DNA from: Burkholderiales bacterium
GTDB lineage: Bacteria > Pseudomonadota > Gammaproteobacteria > Burkholderiales > WYBJ01
DNA length: 64,000 nt
Direction of reading: 5' to 3'
NCBI GenBank assembly: GCA_022841915.1
Contig: JALHQN010000015.1
Span: 62,001-126,000, forward strand
Of this stretch, positions 8,603 through 17,868 are shown in pieces. The notes beneath the pieces were generated by a model that saw only the letters and a program-made list of their open reading frames with translations, searched no databases and was not told the origin of the DNA. How positions within the stretch are numbered: the stretch's first letter is position 1; every line of letters starts with the position of its first letter. Made by a program: the position numbers and the translations under genes.

Positions 8603-9067
8603 TCAGAACGAAAAAATGCCCTTGGGCAGGCTCACTTCGAGCTTGGCGAAGAGAAAGAAGGTCACCAAGGGAAACAGCACCGCCGTGGCGACGTTCGGCA
8701 CCCATTTGCGCGGATGGAAGAAGGCCATCAGCCCGAAAAGATAGATCGCAGTGGCGCACACATATCCGAGCGGAATGAACATCAGGTAGTACGCGCCTGT
8801 CCAAACCACGACGCCGCCGAGCACCATGATCACCCGAGGTTCGAACGCAGGAGGCTGATCGGCTTCGGGCGAGTTCTTGGCCTTGTCGCGCCACATTTCC
8901 AGAGCCAGCATGCCGGCTGCGATCAGCAGGCCGATGCCGAGCAGCATGGGGAACGCCTTCGGTCCGAGGGGATCGCCGATGTCCAGAGAGGGAATCTGGG
9001 TCGTTCCGTAAAGGTAGACCATCGCGACCACGACGGTGCAAACGAAGATGACTCGATTGGCTAGCAC
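8603..9067 (-). CDS. tctB: Tripartite tricarboxylate transporter small permease TctB
   Basis: A 154-residue membrane protein with four hydrophobic segments (about 5-23, 41-58, 79-102 and 122-142), the size and layout of the TctB subunit. The loop LDIGDPLGPKAFPML after the first helix is characteristic of the family. The start is GTG at 9067; no ATG is available without losing the first helix. It lies directly upstream of tctA. Confidence 0.85.
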   Translation of the reverse strand: MLANRVIFVCTVVVAMVYLYGTTQIPSLDIGDPLGPKAFPMLLGIGLLIAAGMLALEMWRDKAKNSPEADQPPAFEPRVIMVLGGVVVWTGAYYLMFIPLGYVCATAIYLFGLMAFFHPRKWVPNVATAVLFPLVTFFLFAKLEVSLPKGIFSF

Positions 9068-9534
9068 GACCTTGCGATCCTCTCTGCTCAGGCTCCATGC
9101 CGCCTGATACGCCTATGTGCACAAGCGAATCCCCTCGCTGGGCGGATTCGGTGACGGTGCTCCGCGAGTCTCGTACCGTCGACTCGATGGCGCCGCTGAA
9201 CTCCCCGGGCCTGCTCGAACTCTTCGATGTCGGCCGCAGGCGAGGATGCGAGGATCGAGCGAACCCGGCGCTCTGCGCCTGCTTCAATGTTCGAGTGCGC
9301 CTCCAGCGTGTCGCGACCGAAATCCCGAGCTTACGGCTCCCATCGGCACGCGCGCCCACGGATCGGCGGTGCGACGACCCGACATGCCGCTGTGATGATG
9401 GAATGCGAGGCACTATAACTGCTCGATGCATGCTTGGCAACGCGCCCATCCCCGATTCGCGAGCGGTGAACGATTGACTGCGCCTGGCATGGGCAGCGAT
9501 ACTTTTTGCCTATCCCTGGAGGAGGGTGAACGTC
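9068..9534. other. 467-base intergenic region, no supported gene
   Basis: It separates the divergent tctB operon and the DUF2189 gene, so it should hold both promoters. Open frames cross it on both strands but none reads like a protein family, and base composition remains high GC. I see no recognisable repeat or RNA. Confidence 0.5.
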
Positions 9535-10335
9535 ATGACCAGCGAGATCGCGCCAGTCAAGCCGCCGATGGCGGAGCCATCTGGATTGCCGTTCGTCGCG
9601 CCGTGCCGGCGCCTGACGCCGGGTGCACCGCTGCGATGGGTGGCCAAGGGGTGGGCCGACTTGCGTCGTGCCCCGCGACAAAGCCTGGGCTATGGCGTGG
9701 CCATTGCCGCGCTGTCATGGATCGTGACAGGGATCGGCCTGAAGCTCGGCAGCTATTGGGCCGCCCTGGTGCTGCTGTCCGGATTCGTCTTCATCGCGCC
9801 GGTGCTGGCGCTGGGCTTGTATTCGGTCAGCCGGCAACTCGATCGGGGCCTGAACCCTTCCCTCGGACGCTGCTGGCAGGAGCAGCGCAAGACGATCGGG
9901 ACGACCATGGTGTTTGCCCTCGCCTTGCTGGTGCTGTTCCTCGTCTGGGCGCGGGCAGGCTCCATGGTGCACGTCTTCTTCCCCATGCAGGGCAATCCGG
10001 AGTTCGGGCAGTTGCTGGTCTTTCTGGGCATCGGATCGGCGGTCGGATCGATCTTCGCGCTGCTCACCTTTCTCTTCAGCGCTTTTTCGTTGCCGATGAT
10101 CTGCGATCGCGATGCCGACGCGGTGACGGCCATCGTGACCAGCGTCAATGCCGTGCTGCGCAACAAGGCGCCGATGCTCGTCTGGATCCTGCTGATCGTC
10201 GCGTTGACCGCCCTCGGTTTCGCCACGGCCCTGATCGGCCTGGCCGTGACGATACCGCTGCTCGGACATGCCACCTGGCATGGGTATCGGGAGACCATAG
10301 ACGCGAGCGCGTGGCCGGCCCACGAAATGGACTGA
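9535..10335 (+). CDS. DUF2189 domain membrane protein
   Basis: A 266-residue integral membrane protein with about six hydrophobic segments. The early LRWVAKGWADLRRAP followed by a first transmembrane helix and the FIAPVLALGLYSVSRQLDRG segment are typical of DUF2189, a family of predicted cytochrome c oxidase-associated or general inner-membrane proteins of unknown function common in alpha- and betaproteobacteria. I choose the ATG at 9535, which has a GGAGG about 10 bases upstream; a GTG at 9526 overlaps the SD itself. It is followed after 49 bases by another membrane protein gene on the same strand. Confidence 0.8.
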   Translation: MTSEIAPVKPPMAEPSGLPFVAPCRRLTPGAPLRWVAKGWADLRRAPRQSLGYGVAIAALSWIVTGIGLKLGSYWAALVLLSGFVFIAPVLALGLYSVSRQLDRGLNPSLGRCWQEQRKTIGTTMVFALALLVLFLVWARAGSMVHVFFPMQGNPEFGQLLVFLGIGSAVGSIFALLTFLFSAFSLPMICDRDADAVTAIVTSVNAVLRNKAPMLVWILLIVALTALGFATALIGLAVTIPLLGHATWHGYRETIDASAWPAHEMD

Positions 10336-10384
10336 CTACGGAAGCGATATGATCGGGGTTCCGCAGTGAGCATGACGAGCCAGC

Positions 10385-11107
10385 GTGACGCGCAACCCCT
10401 TGAACTACCGCTACGAGGCCCTGGGCATCGGCGCGGCGCTCTACACCATATTCAAGTCCGGCGCGCTGCTCGAGGGCGTCGAATCCTTCCTGCAGGGCTT
10501 GATCCCCGAACTCGCCCAGCCCTCGGCGGCCGGCATGCGGGTCATGCGGGCGATGCTGGAAGCCGGTACGCTGATTGCCGCTATTCTTTGGATCGAAAGA
10601 ATCCTGCTGTGGTGGAAGACACGAGACATTCGGGGTGACTGGATCTACCAGTCGTCATCGGGCAACTGGGGATACGCGCGCATCGGCATCTTGGGGACGG
10701 GTCTGAGCTACGCGGTCGATCTCTACCTGCACAAGTCGGATCTGCTGCGCGCGCTGACGAGCGGGGTTTCGATCGGCAGCATCGGCCACGGTCGAGACAA
10801 GCTCGTTTTGCATAGCGACGGCAACTACTACGTCTGGTATCACGTGCCGCAGATGCGGCACGCCACGGTGGTGTATCCCGAGCGGTTCGGGATACTCACG
10901 CTGCGTCCGACGCTCAGCCGCGACAACTACTCGGCCAGCTGGGAGCGCATCGGGGCTTTGGGCAGCCCCGCGCCGGAGCCGCAGAATGGGGCGCTGGTAA
11001 CCGCGGCGCTGAACGAGAACGACCGCGCGAATGCCGCTGGCAATTTCTGCTTCTTCATGCGCCGCAAGCGGTTCGAGAAGAATCCGGAAAGCGTCGGCAC
11101 AGTCTAG
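10385..11107 (+). CDS. Unknown protein: two N-terminal TM helices plus beta-rich C-terminal domain
   Basis: A 240-residue protein I cannot assign to a named family with confidence. Two hydrophobic segments (about 12-42 and 50-75) are followed by a soluble domain rich in Trp, Tyr, Gly and alternating hydrophobics: DIRGDWIYQSSSGNWGYARI near 80-100, then paired strands up to about 190. The C-terminus is polar. The layout (two TM helices then a beta-barrel-like domain opening with G-x-W) resembles the 2TM-beta effectors known from CBASS (Cap15/S-2TM-beta), but no cyclase gene is beside it. The start is GTG at 10385; the earlier ATG is out of frame. It may be cotranscribed with the DUF2189 gene. 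Confidence 0.6.
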   Translation: MTRNPLNYRYEALGIGAALYTIFKSGALLEGVESFLQGLIPELAQPSAAGMRVMRAMLEAGTLIAAILWIERILLWWKTRDIRGDWIYQSSSGNWGYARIGILGTGLSYAVDLYLHKSDLLRALTSGVSIGSIGHGRDKLVLHSDGNYYVWYHVPQMRHATVVYPERFGILTLRPTLSRDNYSASWERIGALGSPAPEPQNGALVTAALNENDRANAAGNFCFFMRRKRFEKNPESVGTV

Positions 11108-11158
11108 CTGGCCCGATCCGCGACGTGCTGCACCGAAAGCGTCCGCGCATCGACGCCC

Positions 11159-12355
11159 TCAGCCACGGGCGTTCGCCGATGCCGCGCGGCGCTGGTTCAT
11201 CAGCCACAGCACCGCCACGGCCGCGATGACCAGGAAGGGCAGCGCGCCGAAATTGAGCAACTCCCAGCCGCGGCTCGTGATCAATGCGCCGGACGCGAAC
11301 GAGGAGGTTGCCATGGTCACGAATACAAGCAGGTCGTTCGTGCCCTGGACTCGATTCTTCTCTTCCGGGCGATATGTTTCCAGCAAAAGCGTGGTGCCGC
11401 CGATGAACATGAAGTTCCAGCCGACGCCGAGCACGAAGAGCGCGCCGAGGAAGTGCATGACGTCGTTGCCCATCAGGGCGAAGCCGACGCAGCCGAACAT
11501 CAACACCACGCCGATGAAAATGATGTTGAGCACCCCGTAGCGCTTGATCAGGCTGCCGGTGAAGAAGGACGGCGCGAACATGCCGATGACGTGCCATTCG
11601 AGCACGAGCGCCGCGTCCGAGAAGGGATGGCTGCACATCTGCATCGCCAGTGGGGTGGCGGTCATGAGCAGGTTCATCACGCCGAAGCCGATCGTCGCCG
11701 AGAGTGCGGCGACGATGAACGCGGGCTGGCGCATGATCTCGCCGATCGGCCGCCCGCCGCCGGCCTTCTCCTGTGCGGTTTGCGCAGGAAAGTGCACCAA
11801 TTGCAGGACGGCAATGGCAGCCAGCGAGAAGACGATCAATACCGCATACGAGCCGGCGAACGTGACGGGGAACAGATCCTTGGAATGATTGGCGAGATTC
11901 GGACCGACCACGCCGCCGATGATGCCGCCGGCCATGACCCAGGAGATGGCGCGCTCCTTGAATTTCAGCGGGGCCACCTCGGCCGCGGCGAAACGGTACA
12001 GCTGCCCGCAAGCGTTGTAGATGCCGACGATCAGCGTCCCCAGGCATACCACCCAAAAGAGCTTGTGATAGGCGCCCAGGGCGGCGAGCGCCGTGCCGAG
12101 CATGCCGAAGACCGCGCCGACGGAGAAGCCTGTCTTGCGCCCGTAACGGCGCATCATGCGCGCGATCGGGGCCGAGGCGAGCGCCGAGCCGATGACGTAG
12201 GCGGTGACGGGAATCGTCGCGAGCGCGGCGGTAGGCGCGAGCGCGAAGCCGACCAGCCCATTGATGGCGATCAGCGTGGTGTTGTTGATGAAGAGCAATC
12301 CCTGGCAGAGGATCAGCAGGTAGACGTTGCGTCCGGCGTGGCGTGCTTCGGTCAT
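11159..12355 (-). CDS. MFS transporter
   Basis: A 398-residue major facilitator with about 12 hydrophobic segments and the cytoplasmic loop 2-3 signature in ARMMRRYGRKTGF (near 65-77). The start at 12355 (MTEARHAGRN) is preferred over an in-frame ATG 75 bases further upstream because the transporter homology begins there. After helix 6 a loop PAQTAQEKAGGGRPIGE joins the two halves, and the RPEEKNRVQG motif is typical of the drug/carboxylate MFS class represented by YajR-like proteins. It probably exports or imports a small organic molecule; the substrate is unknown. It stands alone, between convergent and same-strand neighbours. Confidence 0.85.
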   Translation of the reverse strand: MTEARHAGRNVYLLILCQGLLFINNTTLIAINGLVGFALAPTAALATIPVTAYVIGSALASAPIARMMRRYGRKTGFSVGAVFGMLGTALAALGAYHKLFWVVCLGTLIVGIYNACGQLYRFAAAEVAPLKFKERAISWVMAGGIIGGVVGPNLANHSKDLFPVTFAGSYAVLIVFSLAAIAVLQLVHFPAQTAQEKAGGGRPIGEIMRQPAFIVAALSATIGFGVMNLLMTATPLAMQMCSHPFSDAALVLEWHVIGMFAPSFFTGSLIKRYGVLNIIFIGVVLMFGCVGFALMGNDVMHFLGALFVLGVGWNFMFIGGTTLLLETYRPEEKNRVQGTNDLLVFVTMATSSFASGALITSRGWELLNFGALPFLVIAAVAVLWLMNQRRAASANARG

Positions 12356-12540
12356 GGTGTGTGAGGTCGTATTGGGATGAAACGATGCGGGGGTGTTCGG
12401 GAGCTTCAGTGGCTCGCCGGCGATGGGCACTAGCCTAGCGGGAGGCCTCGCACGGCTTCATGATGCAGATCAAGGGCTGTCATCGCACTCGGGACATGAC
12501 ATGACAGGGCAGGCGCGCGACACTCAGGCGCGCTGCGGCT

Positions 12541-13581
12541 TCACTTGTTTATGCCCGCCTCCTCGATGAGTCGCGCGTATCGGGCATATTCGGACTTGAG
12601 GAAAACCGTGAACTGCTCGGGTGAGGGACTGGCCTGCAATTCCACGCCCAGTCGTTCGAATCGTGCGCGGTTTTGCGGCGACTGGGTGAACCGAGCAAGC
12701 TCGCCATGCAGCCGCGCGAGAACGTCCTTGGATGTCGCTGCAGGCGCAACCATGCCGTTGAAGATGCTTGCCGAGTAGCCAGGCAGCGTCTCGCTGATCG
12801 CGGGTACTTGCGGCAGCAGTGCCGTCCGCTGGGGCGTGGTGACGCCCAAGGCGCGTAGGCGTCCGGCCTGGACATGCCCGATCGAAGTGCTGAGGTTGTC
12901 GAACTTCACCGGCACTTGCCCGCCAAGCAGATTGACGAGAGCGGGCCCGTCGCCGTTGTAGGGAATGCGGTTCAGCTGGATTTGCGCCTGCCGCATGAAG
13001 AACGCCATGGCCATGTGCGAGCCGGAACCGTTGCCGGACGTGGCATAGTTCAGTTCGCCGGGCCGAGCCTTGGCCAGGTCGATGAGTGCCTGGACGCTGC
13101 GCAGCGGCATCGACGGATGAACGACGAGCATCTGCGGCACGACGGCGATCTGGCTGATGCCGGTGAAGTCCCGCAACGGGTCGAAGGGCGGGTTGTTCAT
13201 CATCAGCGGTCCGATGAGGAAGGTTCCGGCGATCATGAGCAGGGAATAGCCATCCGGCGCCGAGCGCGCGACATGGTCGGCACCGATGGTGCTGTTGGCG
13301 CCTGGACGGTTCTCGACGATCACTTGCCGACCGAGCGCGTCGGTCAACGCCTGAGCCGCGGCTCGCCCCATCATGTCGAGGTTGCCGCCCGGCGCCACCG
13401 AAACGACGAGCCTCACGGGCCGTGTCGGATAGCTTTGAGCAAGGGCAGGCGTGGCCAGGCTTCCTGCGACGAACACGGCACCGAAGGTGCGCATGCTGCG
13501 GCCCAAACGCGGTGTTGTCTCGCGCGGGCAAACGCGTGCCGCGTTGTTGCTCCATGGAGTCTCGGTCATCGGATCGGGCAT
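12541..13581 (-). CDS. Bug/TctC-family periplasmic receptor 2
   Basis: A TTT-family solute receptor of 346 residues from the ATG at 13581. That start has GGGAGG 9 bases upstream; a shorter reading from 13494 (MRTFGAVFVAGSLATPALAQ) would be an ordinary signal peptide but has no visible SD. With the longer start, the signal peptide has an unusually long polar N-region. Mature-protein hallmarks are YPTRPVRLVVSVAPGGN, VIVENRPGA, SAPDGYSL and IPYNGDGPAL. The ligand is unknown and no permease is adjacent, as is common for orphan Bug receptors. Confidence 0.85.
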   Translation of the reverse strand: MPDPMTETPWSNNAARVCPRETTPRLGRSMRTFGAVFVAGSLATPALAQSYPTRPVRLVVSVAPGGNLDMMGRAAAQALTDALGRQVIVENRPGANSTIGADHVARSAPDGYSLLMIAGTFLIGPLMMNNPPFDPLRDFTGISQIAVVPQMLVVHPSMPLRSVQALIDLAKARPGELNYATSGNGSGSHMAMAFFMRQAQIQLNRIPYNGDGPALVNLLGGQVPVKFDNLSTSIGHVQAGRLRALGVTTPQRTALLPQVPAISETLPGYSASIFNGMVAPAATSKDVLARLHGELARFTQSPQNRARFERLGVELQASPSPEQFTVFLKSEYARYARLIEEAGINK

Positions 13582-13752
13582 CTGTCGTGACCTCCCAGCC
13601 GGGCGAGTCACTGGTCTGCGACGAGTAAGCCCGGGGGTCGAGTCTATGTGGACTGGCCCGCCGAGGCAATCGACATCGGCTCGATCAGACGCGTCCCGAT
13701 GGTCGTGTCCGTGCGCGATACGGGGCGGGAAAGCCGATGCTTAGACTGGACG

Positions 13753-14250
13753 TCAGCCCTTGCCGGAGCGTCGGTTGCTGGCCGGTCGAGAAGTCTGCGC
13801 GGGAGAGTTTTGTGCGTCCAGCTTCTCTAGCCTCGCGAGCGCTTCACGTTTGCCGATGCTGCGCACGGCGGCGAGCTGCTGCAGCTGCTGGGCGCGCGGC
13901 GTGGTGACGCGTTGCTCCCAGTTGTAGATCGATTGGCCGGTCACGCCGATCAGACGGCCGAAACGCTCTGCCGAGAGGCCCAGGCGTCCGCGCAACGAAC
14001 GCAGGCCCTTGGGGGCGAAGCGAACGCGCATGTCAGGGGATTCGTCGGCGGGCTGGGCTGCAGTGCTGGGGTGGTCGAGCTTGCCGATGGCGGCAAGTTT
14101 GCGCTCCAGCACCGCGACACGTGTCTTGAGCGCGACGACGTGACGCTTTTGCTGCGCACTCGACTTTTTCGCGGCAGCGATGTGGGTGCGTAACTCACGG
14201 CGCGCGATGCGGGCCATTTCCTGCTTCAGTACCGATCCTAGATTGGGCAT
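13753..14250 (-). CDS. HTH DNA-binding protein with N-terminal coiled coil
   Basis: A 165-residue protein. Residues about 1-58 are highly charged and heptad-like (RIARRELRTHIAAAKKSSAQQ and onward), predicted to form a coiled coil. Residues about 80-125 read as an XRE/Cro-type helix-turn-helix: LRGRLGLSAERFGRLIGV, then TGQSIYNWEQRVTTPRAQQL, where the second part is the recognition helix. The tail is Ser/Arg-rich. It is divergent from the formate dehydrogenase operon (335 bases apart) and may control it, but proteins of this type are widespread in Burkholderiales without known targets. Confidence 0.75.
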   Translation of the reverse strand: MPNLGSVLKQEMARIARRELRTHIAAAKKSSAQQKRHVVALKTRVAVLERKLAAIGKLDHPSTAAQPADESPDMRVRFAPKGLRSLRGRLGLSAERFGRLIGVTGQSIYNWEQRVTTPRAQQLQQLAAVRSIGKREALARLEKLDAQNSPAQTSRPASNRRSGKG

Positions 14251-14585
14251 TGCGTGACCATCTCCCTCGATCTCTTCGAGCGACTCGCTCGGCGTATTTC
14301 CTTGAGGGCGCTAGTGTAACCGGCAATGTCGTTGCCAAAACATGACAGACCGTCCGGTGACGCCTGACCTCTTCAGCTCATAGTTGATGCTAGGTAGCGA
14401 CTGTGGATTGCGCCTAGCGCGTACGGACAAAAAAGCATCACCGCGCAGGGCGACATCATCGGGCGCGTGGTGTGCTAGACGAGGCCAACGCTTGGTGGCG
14501 CTCTGGAGCGGACGACGAACGGGTGCGATCAGCGCAGGCGATCGATGACCCTCGATGGCAGCGCATCCTGTGCATAGGAGTCGGA
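14251..14585. other. Divergent promoter region upstream of formate dehydrogenase
   Basis: 335 bases between the HTH gene and the formate dehydrogenase operon. It includes an A-run (near 14430-14436) but I cannot identify a convincing -24/-12 or FNR-type site by eye. AGGAG at 14576-14580 sets the ATG at 14586. No gene is apparent. Confidence 0.4.
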
Positions 14586-17500
14586 ATGAATCTGAATCGA
14601 CGTGATTTCTTGCGCCTGTCCGCGGGTGCGGGCAGTGGCACTGCATTGGGGGGCTTGCTTTCCGCAGGGGTAAATCTTGCGCCCAGCCTGGCCGCAGCGC
14701 AGGAACTGCGCATCAAGGATGCGAAGACGACGCCGAGCATCTGTCCGTATTGCTCGGTCGGGTGCGCAACGCTTGTTCATACCAGCAACGGCAAGATCAT
14801 CAACATCGAAGGGGACGCTCGCAGCCCCCACAACGAAGGCTGCCTGTGTCCGAAAGGCGCAGCCATCTTCCAGTTGCACGTGAATCCGAATCGGCCCACG
14901 CAGGTGCTGCATCGAGATCCCGGCGCCACGGATTGGGAAGTCTGGGATCTCGATCGCGCCATGACGCGAGTCGCGCAGCTGGTGAAGCAGACGCGCGACG
15001 AGACATTCATCGAGAAGGCCGAGAACGGCAAGCTCGTCAACATGACGTCCGCGATCTTCGCGCTTGGCGGGGCGACGCTCGAGATCGAGTTCAACCACAT
15101 CCACCAGAAACTGATGCGAGGGATGGGCATCGTCGCCATCGAGAATCAGGCGCGAATATGACACAGCTCCAGCGTCCCCGGTCTGGGGACCCGGTTAGGT
15201 CGTGGCGCCGCCACCTTGTATCCGCGCAGCATGGAGGACTCGGACTGCATCGTCATCATGGGTTCGAACATGGCCGAGAACCATCCGGTTGCGTTCAGAT
15301 GGCCGATGAAGGCGAAGGTACAGCATGGAGCCAAGATCATTCACGTCGACCCGCGCTTCACCCGTACCAGCGCGGTCGCCGACATTTACGCGCCGCTACG
15401 AGCCGGCTCAGACGTCGCTTTTCTGGGCGGGCTCATACGGTACGTGCTCGAAAGTGAGCGCTGGAACAGCGATCCGTTCTTCAAGAGCTGGGTGGCAACC
15501 TACACCAACGCTTCGACCTTGATCAGCGAGGACTTCCGGGATACGGAAGACGCCGCCGGGGTGTTCTCGGGCTTGATGGCGTACAAAGGCGGGATGCCGG
15601 AGTGGCCGTTCAACGGCTTTACGAACGAGTACGACGGGCAGAGCTGGCAATACGCCCGCGGCGCGGTCGGCGACCAAGGTCGCTCGGCCAGCAGTGCCCA
15701 GTCCGGGGAAGCGAGCTCGACCCAGTCAGGAAGCAAAGAGCCGCTCAAGCGCGACCACAAAGGCCCGCCCTACGACGATATCGTCGAGCACCTTCTGCAG
15801 CCGGCGCCGGACCGGGACGAGACCATGCAGCACGAACGCAGCGTGCTGCAGATCGTGAAGCGGCATTTCAGCCGCTACACGCCGGAGATGGTCGAGCGCA
15901 CCACGGGTTGTCCCCAAGCGACCTTTCTTCAGGTGGCAGAGACCTTGCTGGCCAACTCCGGTGCCGAGCGCACGAGTTCCTTCGCCTATGCCGTGGCATG
16001 GACGCAGCACACCAACGGCGTCCAGATCATCGGTGCGTGCGCGCTGCTGCAATTGCTGCTCGGCAACGCCGGTCGTCCGGGCGCGGGCGTGATGGCGCTT
16101 CGCGGACATGCGTCGATCCAAGGCTCCACCGACGTTCCCACCTTGTATCACTCGATCCATGGCTACATGCCGCATCCGAGCGCGCTCAAGGAGCACGACT
16201 CGTTGACCGAGTACCTCACCGGCGAAACGCTGCCCACCGGCTGGTGGGCCAACATGCCCAAGTACGTCGTCTCTTACCTGAAGTCCATGTACGGCGACGC
16301 GGCCACCGCCGAGAACGAATTCGGCTACGACTGGCATCCCAAGATCATCGGGGATCATTCGCACATGGCGATGTTCGCGGCGATGAATGCGGGCCGTGTC
16401 AAGGGCATGCTCTGCATCGGACAGAACCCGGCGACCACGCTGAACGCGAAGCTCGACCGCGCAGCGATGAGAAAGCTCGACTGGCTGGTGGTGAAGGACA
16501 ACTGGGTTCACGAGACGGCGACTTTCTGGAAGAACGCACCCGAGATAAGCAATGGGGAGGTTTCCGTCGCGGACGTCGGCACGGAGGTGTTTTTCTTCCC
16601 GGCGACCCAGGTGGCCGAGACCGACGGCACGTTCACCAACACCCAGCGCATGTTGCAGTTCCACTACAAGGCGGTGGATGCGCCGGGCGATTGCCGCAGC
16701 GACATGTGGTTCAGCTACGAACTGGGCAAGCGGCTCAAGCGCTTGTATGCGCAGTCTGACGAGCTGCGGGATCAGGGACTCAAGCACCTGACTTGGGAAT
16801 ACGAGCACGAGGATGCCGATCAGCGGGCGCGCGGCGAGCCTTCGATGCTCAAGATCTTGAAGGAGCTCAATGGTTACTACTCCGACGATCCTTCCCGGCA
16901 CGTCGGCGGCTTCGTCGATCTCAAGGACGACGGCTCGACGACGTGCGCGTCCTGGATCTATTCGGGCTGCTATCCCGCGCCCGACAAGAACCTCACGGCC
17001 CGCCGCGAGGCCGATGCGCCGGGGGTGCGTGGGGCGCAGCTCAACTGGGCATGGGCCTGGCCGGCGAATCGGCGGATCATGTACAACCGAGCTTCGGCCG
17101 ATCCGAGCGGGCGCCCCTGGAGCGAGCGCAAGAAGTGGGTGTGGTGGGACGAGACGCAGGGTCGATGGACCGGCTACGACGTGCCTGACTTCCCGGCGAC
17201 CAAACCGCCGGACGATCAGCCCAAGCCCGGCGCGGTGGGCATGGATGCGCTGCCCGGAACGGCGGCCTTCATCCTCAAGCCCGACGGAATGGGGTGGCTG
17301 TTCGTGCCTTCGGGCCTCGTCGACGGGCCCTTGCCGACGCACTACGAGCCCGTCGAATCGCCCGTGAACAATCCGCTCTACAAGCAGCAGGCCAGTCCGG
17401 TGATCAAGTACTGGAAGGATGAGGCCAATCCGCTCGCCGTCGTGGGCGATCCGCAGTATCCGCATGTCATCACGACCTATCGACTCACCGAGCACTACCT

Positions 17501-17846
17501 CTCGGGGGCAATGAGCCGCTGGCTGCCTTGGCTGAACGCCTTGATGCCGGAACTGTTCATCGAACTCAGCCCCGAGCTTGCGACCGAGAAGGGCATCGCC
17601 AACCTCGATTGGGTCCGGATCACGACCCCGCGCGGCGCGATTCGCGCGAAGGCGCTCGTCACTCGACGCATGCGGCCTTTCGTCATCGACGGTCGACGCA
17701 TCCATCAGGTCGGCATGCCTTGGCATTGGGGCTACGAAGGGTTGAGCACCGGCGCAGTGGTCAACGAACTCACGCCGCTGGTGGGCGATCCGAACGTATC
17801 GATGCACGAAGGCAAGGCTTTCGTCTGCAATGTCGAGCGGGCCTGA
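14586..17846 (+). CDS. fdnG: Selenocysteine formate dehydrogenase, catalytic alpha subunit (UGA = Sec192)
   Basis: One 1086-residue selenoprotein read through an in-frame TGA at 15159-15161. The two flanking open frames are in the same phase, and the residues on either side of the TGA (NQARI-Sec-HSSSVPGLG) match the Sec-His active site of FdnG/FdoG-type enzymes. It oxidises formate to CO2 at a bis-MGD molybdenum or tungsten centre and sends electrons to the Fe-S subunit. A twin-arginine signal (RRDFLRLSAGAG) directs it to the periplasm. Cys53, Cys56, Cys60 and Cys88 ligate the proximal [4Fe-4S]. The later ASADPSGRPW and MPWHWGYEG segments are typical of the cofactor-binding C-terminal domain. 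AGGAG sits 5 bases before the ATG. An ordinary annotation would split it into two genes. Translation needs selA, selB, selC and selD, which are not in this window. Confidence 0.95.
15159..15190 (+). promoter_or_regulatory. UGA codon with SECIS hairpin for selenocysteine insertion
   Basis: After the UGA (15159-15161), GTCCCC (15174-15179) and GGGGAC (15185-15190) form a perfect 6-bp upper stem with the loop GGTCT. The loop sequence GGUCU and the 18 bases between UGA and GGU are the same as in the E. coli fdhF SECIS, which binds SelB. Confidence 0.93.
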
Positions 17847-17868
17847 ACGAACGACCAAGGAGCGGACG

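Noticed and set aside
7000-8778. Long plus-strand open frame (592 codons) across tctA
   Set aside because: It is antisense to a clear TctA gene; composition (very Asp/Gly/His/Arg-rich, no hydrophobic segments) is that of a shadow frame in GC-rich DNA.
9068-9534. Possible remnant regulator gene (minus-strand stop-free stretch with a GntR-like tail)
   Set aside because: Only a vague resemblance of a few residues; no helix-turn-helix or full domain could be traced.
15159-15161. TGA as a frameshift or nonsense mutation in formate dehydrogenase
   Set aside because: Both sides are in the same phase, the residue context is the FdnG Sec site, and a SECIS hairpin with GGUCU loop follows at the canonical distance.
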